Shown: in pieces, positions 59,653 to 64,000 of the stretch
Layout: every line of letters begins with the position of its first letter
Numbering within the stretch: the first letter of the stretch is position 1
Assembly (NCBI RefSeq): GCF_002938425.1
Contig: NZ_POQU01000007.1
Span: forward strand, 16,576 to 80,575
Source: Blastococcus atacamensis
GTDB lineage: Bacteria > Actinomycetota > Actinomycetes > Mycobacteriales > Geodermatophilaceae
Direction: 5' to 3'
Length of the DNA: 64,000 nucleotides
Translations under genes and position numbers: made by a program
Notes under the pieces: generated by a model
Told to the model about the DNA's origin: nothing
What the model saw: the letters and a program-made list of their open reading frames with translations, nothing else
Databases searched by the model: none

Positions 59653-61122
59653 TCATCGGGTCAGCTCCACCTCGACGCCCTTGCGCGTTCCCCACGACGT
59701 GGACCGGAGAGTCAGCAACGAGTAGACCCTCAGCGGCAGGAGCAACAGCACGTGCATCATCCCGTAGAGGGGCGACAACAGGAATGCCACCAACTGCGAA
59801 CGGCGCGACCATTCGGCACGCTTGATCGAGAAGACATGCACTGACCGCGCATAGCCGGCGATGACGCACCACACCAGGTAGTCGACGAGGTGCAACTGCC
59901 CGGTGAAGATGGGCAGGATGAAGGCGGTGGCGAGCAAGCCGATGCTGAAGCCGGCCCACGACACCGACTCGATCAAGGCCAGCCACCACGCGACGCGGCG
60001 GGGGCTGAGGCGCGTGAGCGTCCAGATGGACTCGCGGAAGAAGCTCTTCCCCCACCGGATCTGCTGCCGGATGAAGTGACCGCCGCGTTCAGGAACCGCG
60101 GTTCGCGCGATCGCCTTGTGCGCGAGTACCACCTTGCCGTATTGGAGGCTGAGGTTGGTCAGGTGGCGATCGTCCCCGTAGGACGCCGGCTGCCCGAGGA
60201 AGGTCTGCTCGAGGAAGTCGTCGACGTGGCGCTCGATGATGTCCGCGCGCCAGAAGGCCGCCGATCCACAGACGCACAGAACAGCGCCGAGGCGGGAGTA
60301 GGCGGCCCGCTCGTAGAGGAAGGCGTTGACGTACCGCAGGTCGATCAACTGGGGAAGCAGTCCACGGTCCTGGTTGAGTGCGATCACCGTGCCCGTGGCG
60401 GCCGCCACGTCGGGGTCGGTGAAGGCAGCCAGCCCCTCCGCGATGGCATCGGGCTCCAGGACGGTGTCCGAGTCGACGCACACGAAGATGTCGACCTCGT
60501 GAGCCAGGGCCTTGAAGGCCTGCCCCATCGCCTCGCGCTTGCCCGCGTTCTCCTGGTAGACGACCCTCGCCTCCGGCCGCTGCGCGGCCCACCATTCGGC
60601 CATGATGCGCGCGCTCGGATCCGAGGACCCGTCGTCGACGATCCACACGTCGCTCGGTGCATACGTCTGCGCGTCGATGCTCGCCAGGTTGCGGGCGAGG
60701 ATGTCCGGATCCTCGTTGTAGATCGGCACGACGACGCACACCCTCCACCCCGGGGGAGCGGCCTTCCAGCGTGGCGCCGGCAGCAGCGACAGGGCGAGCT
60801 TTCCGACGAGCAGGACGGCGATGACGATGCCGTAGATGGAGATGCCCGGGATACCCCGCGCCGTCATCCACGTCGCGGCGATGGCAGCGACGCCGCTGAA
60901 CAGGGCGAGCACCAACCAGGGATTGGCGCCCACGCTCACCTCGGCCTTGCGCGGACCGGTATTGCGTCCCGACGGCGACGGCGGAGGCGGCGGCATCTTG
61001 GGCAGACGGATCTGCGCCGTCTCGTAGTCACCGGAGGCCGGCGGACCCCATGGGTCCGTGTCGAACCTGTTCACCGGACCGCGTCGGACGTCACGAACCG
61101 GATCGCGCTGCGCCATGGCCAT
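59653..61122 (-). CDS. Processive GT2 synthase (NodC/hyaluronan-synthase-like)
   Basis: A 489-residue membrane synthase: ~65 polar residues with a Pro run, two helices (~65-115), cytoplasmic GT2 domain VCVVVPIYNEDPDILARNL, VWIVDDGSSDPS, the FVCVDSDTVLEPDA DxD site, acceptor motif GDDRHLTNLSL, and IRQQIRWGKSFFRES (QxxRW), then four or more helices. DDG, DSD, GDD and QxxRW together mark processive synthases of hyaluronan, chitin-oligomer or related polymers that polymerise and export in one step. ATG 61122 follows AGGGGG. Independent of the Wzx/Wzy genes. Divergent from a c-di-GMP enzyme. Confidence 0.87.
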   Translation of the reverse strand: MAMAQRDPVRDVRRGPVNRFDTDPWGPPASGDYETAQIRLPKMPPPPPSPSGRNTGPRKAEVSVGANPWLVLALFSGVAAIAATWMTARGIPGISIYGIVIAVLLVGKLALSLLPAPRWKAAPPGWRVCVVVPIYNEDPDILARNLASIDAQTYAPSDVWIVDDGSSDPSARIMAEWWAAQRPEARVVYQENAGKREAMGQAFKALAHEVDIFVCVDSDTVLEPDAIAEGLAAFTDPDVAAATGTVIALNQDRGLLPQLIDLRYVNAFLYERAAYSRLGAVLCVCGSAAFWRADIIERHVDDFLEQTFLGQPASYGDDRHLTNLSLQYGKVVLAHKAIARTAVPERGGHFIRQQIRWGKSFFRESIWTLTRLSPRRVAWWLALIESVSWAGFSIGLLATAFILPIFTGQLHLVDYLVWCVIAGYARSVHVFSIKRAEWSRRSQLVAFLLSPLYGMMHVLLLLPLRVYSLLTLRSTSWGTRKGVEVELTR

Positions 61123-61522
61123 GGGCCACCCCCTGTGGGCCAACGCCGCTAGCTGCGGCGATGCCACATCTTCGGGTGTCTCGAGGACCGCACGCGGGAG
61201 GCGGCGGAACGCCTGTGGCAGCTGGGATCACTGCGACCGTCGTGGTTGCTGAAGCGCTCAACCGTCGTCCCTGGGGCCGGCTCACCCCGCGTTCGACGTC
61301 CGAGCTCCTGCGCCCCGGTGGGCCCGGCGATCTGCCTCTGCGGCGGCAACCCCTCGTGCCCGTGGGCGCTGCACCCGGGCGTCATCGGCAGCCGAGGCAG
61401 AGCTCATGACCACGCGCCGACCGGCGTCGGCGTGATCGGCCGGGACGGCGCGGCTCCCCACTCCGGGTGATCCGGGTCGCGCATCGGTCGAGTTCGCCCC
61501 GTCCCATGCCGTTGTCGCGAAC
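61123..61522. other. Divergent intergenic region, 400 bp
   Basis: Separates the processive synthase (leftward) from the GGDEF-EAL gene (rightward). GC-rich; no coding frame with recognisable content and no clear riboswitch. Ribosome site of the GGDEF-EAL gene is weak, so leader-dependent control is possible but not shown. Confidence 0.4.
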
Positions 61523-63856
61523 ATGGACCAGCGAGAGCAGGCTGCGGCCACGCCGCGGCGTGCCGGTCATGTGCTGCTCCTGACGATCGGCCTGGTCGGG
61601 CTGTTCGCCACCGGCATCGGGCCACGCCCGGCCGGCGCGGCATGGGACCGGACCTACGACGTCGTCCTCTACAACCTGCCCTACCTCGCCGCCGCGGCCG
61701 CGTGCGGAATGGCGGCTCGTCGGGTGCGGACCGAGCGAGTCGCCTGGGCCGCACTCGCCCTCGCCCTCACGCTCGGCGCGGTCGGGAACGCGCTGCGCGT
61801 GCTCTCCGCCGGCCTGGAGGGCAACGAACCGTCGTCCTGGTTCTCGCACGTGGTCCTGCTCGCGGCCTATCTGGTCATGTACGTCCCCGTCGTCGCGCTC
61901 ATCCGCGCCCGGGTAGCCCGCTTCCACCCCAGCATGTGGCTCGACGGCATCGTGGCCGCCCTCGGCAGCCTGTCCGCCGGGGTCGCCTTCGTCCTGGCCC
62001 CGTACCTCCGTACGGATCCCGGCGCCACGCCGGTGGCAGCCGTCGACCTCGTGGCACCCATCACGACGGTGCTGCTGATCGCCGTCGTCATGGCCGTCGG
62101 CGGCATCCTCGGCATGCGCCTCGACCGCACCGCCGTGCTCCTCGGCGCGGGGCTCGGCCTCACCTGCATCTCCGACCTGGTCCTGTTCGCCCTGAAGGTG
62201 CGGGGCACCTACGTCGACGGCGGCCCGCTCGAACTGGGCTGGCTCGTCTCCGTCGTCCTGACCGCCGCAGCCGCAACGGGCGCTGTCGAGCGGCCGGCCC
62301 CCGTCGACGCCCTCGACTCCCGGATCGGCTGGCGGCTGCTCGCCGTGCCACTGGCCTGCCTCGTCGCCAGCCTCGTCGTGCTCAGCCCGTGGTGGTCCGG
62401 GCACGTGCCCGACGTCGCGGGCTGGCTGGCCATCGCCTGCGTGCTGGCCGGCGTCGTCCGCATCGCCGTGACCTTCCGCGAGGTCCGCGAGTACAACCAG
62501 GTCAAGCTCGAGTCGCGCACCGACGAGCTCACCGGGCTCGCCAACCGCCGCGCCCTGCTCGAGCAGGCGCAGCGCGTCGTCACCTCGGCCGGCGAGGAAC
62601 GGCCCGCCGCTCTCCTGCTGCTCGACCTCGACGGGTTCAAGGAGATCAACGACAGCCTCGGCCACTCCGCCGGCGACGACCTGCTCCGCCAGGTCGGCCC
62701 ACGGCTGCGCGGCTCCCTGCGCTCCGGCGACGTCCTGGCCCGGCTCGGCGGCGACGAGTTCGCCGTCCTGATGCCGGCCGCGGAATCCGACGAGGCACGC
62801 GCGCTCGCCGAGCGGCTGCGCGAGCAGCTGCTCGCGCCGTTCACGGTGGCCGACGTGCGGCTGCACGTCGGCGTCAGCATCGGCGTCGCGACCACGCCGG
62901 CACCGGCGGCGACCGTCCAGGAGCTGCTGCACTGCGCCGACGTCGCCATGTACAGCGCCAAGCGCGCCCGCGAGGGGGTCCAGGTCTATGTGCCCGACCC
63001 CGTCACGGGCACAGCCGGCAGCGACCGGTTGCACACCATGGAGGAGCTGCGGACCGCTCTCGACGGGGACGAGCTCCGCGTCTTCCTGCAGCCCCAGATG
63101 AGCCTGCGGGACGGCCGGGTCGTGGGCGCCGAGGCGCTGGTCCGGTGGGACCACCCCACGCGGGGACTGCTCTCGCCCGCCGAGCTGCTGCCGGCGGCCG
63201 AGCAGGCCGGGCTCCTGCGCCCGCTGACCGACCGGGTGCTCGAGCTCGCCCTCGACGCGGCGGCCCGGTGGTGGCCCGAGCGCGAGGTGCCGGTGTCGGT
63301 CAACCTCTCGGCGGCCAACGTCACCGACCTCGACCTGGCCGGCAAGGTGGCCGCCGCGCTGCTCCGCCACGGCCTGCCTCCGCGGGCGCTCACGCTGGAG
63401 CTCGTCGAGGACACCCTCATGGCCGACCCCGAGCTCGGCCGCACGGTGCTCGCCGACCTGCGCGCCTCGGGCGTCCGCACGTCGATCGACGACTACGGCA
63501 CCGGCTACAGCTCGCTGGCCTACCTACGGCACCTGCCGGCCGACGAGCTGAAGCTCGACCGCACCCTGACCGCCGACGTCGACCGCGAACCCCGTGCGGC
63601 GGCCATCGTGCAGAGCACCGTCGCGCTCGCCCACGCCCTCGGCCTCAGCCTGGTGGCCGAGGGCGTCGAGACGCTGGCGACCAGCGCCACCCTCGCCCGC
63701 CTCGGCTGCGACGTGGCCCAGGGGTACGCCGTCGCCCGCCCCATGCCGGTCGACGACTTCCTGGACTGGCTGGACGCCTCGGACTCCGGGCTCGTCGACA
63801 CGGCGCTCGTCCCCCAGTTCGGCCCGGGCACGGCGCCCGACCGACCCCCGGCGTGA
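61523..63856 (+). CDS. Membrane GGDEF-EAL protein (cyclic di-GMP synthesis and breakdown)
   Basis: A 777-residue protein: nine or ten N-terminal helices (~15-330) as a sensory module, then GGDEF (~345-500; DELTGLANRRAL, DLDGFKEINDSLGHSAGDDLL, RLGGDEFAVL intact) and EAL (~510-765; VGAEALVRW, VNLSAANV, LELVEDTLM, SIDDYGTGYSSLAYL, LKLDRTL, VAEGVET, AQGYAVARPM). Every metal and catalytic residue of both domains is visible, so it may both make and degrade c-di-GMP depending on the signal. Being divergent from a NodC-type synthase, a class often activated by c-di-GMP, suggests local control of polymer synthesis. Confidence 0.94.
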   Translation: MDQREQAAATPRRAGHVLLLTIGLVGLFATGIGPRPAGAAWDRTYDVVLYNLPYLAAAAACGMAARRVRTERVAWAALALALTLGAVGNALRVLSAGLEGNEPSSWFSHVVLLAAYLVMYVPVVALIRARVARFHPSMWLDGIVAALGSLSAGVAFVLAPYLRTDPGATPVAAVDLVAPITTVLLIAVVMAVGGILGMRLDRTAVLLGAGLGLTCISDLVLFALKVRGTYVDGGPLELGWLVSVVLTAAAATGAVERPAPVDALDSRIGWRLLAVPLACLVASLVVLSPWWSGHVPDVAGWLAIACVLAGVVRIAVTFREVREYNQVKLESRTDELTGLANRRALLEQAQRVVTSAGEERPAALLLLDLDGFKEINDSLGHSAGDDLLRQVGPRLRGSLRSGDVLARLGGDEFAVLMPAAESDEARALAERLREQLLAPFTVADVRLHVGVSIGVATTPAPAATVQELLHCADVAMYSAKRAREGVQVYVPDPVTGTAGSDRLHTMEELRTALDGDELRVFLQPQMSLRDGRVVGAEALVRWDHPTRGLLSPAELLPAAEQAGLLRPLTDRVLELALDAAARWWPEREVPVSVNLSAANVTDLDLAGKVAAALLRHGLPPRALTLELVEDTLMADPELGRTVLADLRASGVRTSIDDYGTGYSSLAYLRHLPADELKLDRTLTADVDREPRAAAIVQSTVALAHALGLSLVAEGVETLATSATLARLGCDVAQGYAVARPMPVDDFLDWLDASDSGLVDTALVPQFGPGTAPDRPPA

Positions 63857-63920
63857 TCCCCCGCATCGACGACACGCCGCGGTCAACGAGCACCGTCAGC
63901 AGCCGGATGGGGACTATGGG

Positions 63921-64000
63921 CTGTCTCTTATAACCATCTGACGCTGCCGACGAAAAGTAAAGATGAATCCATGGTGGGCGGAGTATCATTAAAACAAATA
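63921..64000. other. Illumina Nextera adapter read-through (assembly artefact)
   Basis: 63921-63932 is CTGTCTCTTATA, followed by a two-base-swapped rest of the mosaic end and GACGCTGCCGACGA (63940-63953), i.e. the reverse complement of the Nextera read-1 adapter. Next ~8 bases would be the i5 index; then an error-rich match to reversed P5 ending GTATCATT (63983-63990), and an A-rich end. The AT-rich sequence contrasts with the chromosome. Genome sequence ends at or before 63920. Confidence 0.93.

Noticed and set aside
63921..63953. Tn5-type mosaic end as evidence for a transposon insertion
   Set aside because: The bases after it match the sequencing adapter and P5 rather than transposon DNA, there is no transposase or second end, and it is at the contig end.

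Overview
The window is high-GC actinobacterial DNA (many GTG/TTG starts, 4-bp stop/start overlaps, strong GGAGG-type ribosome sites). Gene content and style suggest a Geodermatophilaceae-like soil or rock actinomycete (Blastococcus/Modestobacter/Geodermatophilus type); this is inferred from protein character, not from a marker gene. The window ends at a contig end: positions 63921-64000 are degraded Illumina Nextera adapter read-through, not genome.

Layout. 1-4324: operon for a surface glycan (GT2, flippase, GT2-deacetylase fusion). 4631-7374: two small proteins, a membrane protein and an LCP glycopolymer transferase. 7381-14102: a catabolic cassette (GntR regulator, FMN hydroxy-acid dehydrogenase, GlcD-type FAD oxidase, FAH-family hydrolase, isocitrate-lyase/PEP-mutase family lyase, MFS carrier) that interrupts the glycan genes. 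It is bounded by a degenerate rmlD 3' fragment and the intact rmlD, and carries two near-identical operator candidates. 14165-16002: rmlD-rmlB (dTDP-rhamnose). 16217-22855: SGNH hydrolase, a second small-protein pair, secreted proteins, the first polyprenyl-phosphate sugar-1-phosphate transferase (PHPT) and a tyrosine phosphatase. 23029-37426: TupA-like ATP-grasp genes, GT4s, second PHPT, Wzc-type kinase, Alg14-Alg13 fusion, O-antigen-ligase-type polymerase, UDP-glucose dehydrogenase, flippase and a polysaccharide-lyase lipoprotein. 37717-50544: OafA acyltransferase with a catalytically stripped SGNH partner, then phosphatase, third PHPT, second Wzc kinase, pyruvyl transferase, two GT4s, Wzy, Wzx and GT2; the distal part is clearly less GC-rich. 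50985-53620: homoserine-acetyltransferase-like hydrolase, GlnT-type glutamine synthetase and an ammonium-transporter remnant. 53701-59512: small and secreted cell-surface proteins, a truncated amidase and a second LCP protein. 59653-63856: a NodC/hyaluronan-synthase-like GT2 divergent from a GGDEF-EAL protein.

Together this is a supercluster for Wzx/Wzy-type exopolysaccharide: three initiating transferases, three flippases, two polymerases, two copolymerase kinases, two phosphatases, sugar-nucleotide supply (RmlBD, Ugd), decoration (acetyl, pyruvyl, peptide or amide), attachment (LCP) and turnover (lyase, deacetylase). The three PHPTs are recognisable paralogues, and fragments of rmlD, tupA and amt show repeated rearrangement. 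Individual points of novelty are a conserved small-protein pair, a triplicated translation-restart unit before the hydrolase gene, and an SGNH protein without catalytic residues.
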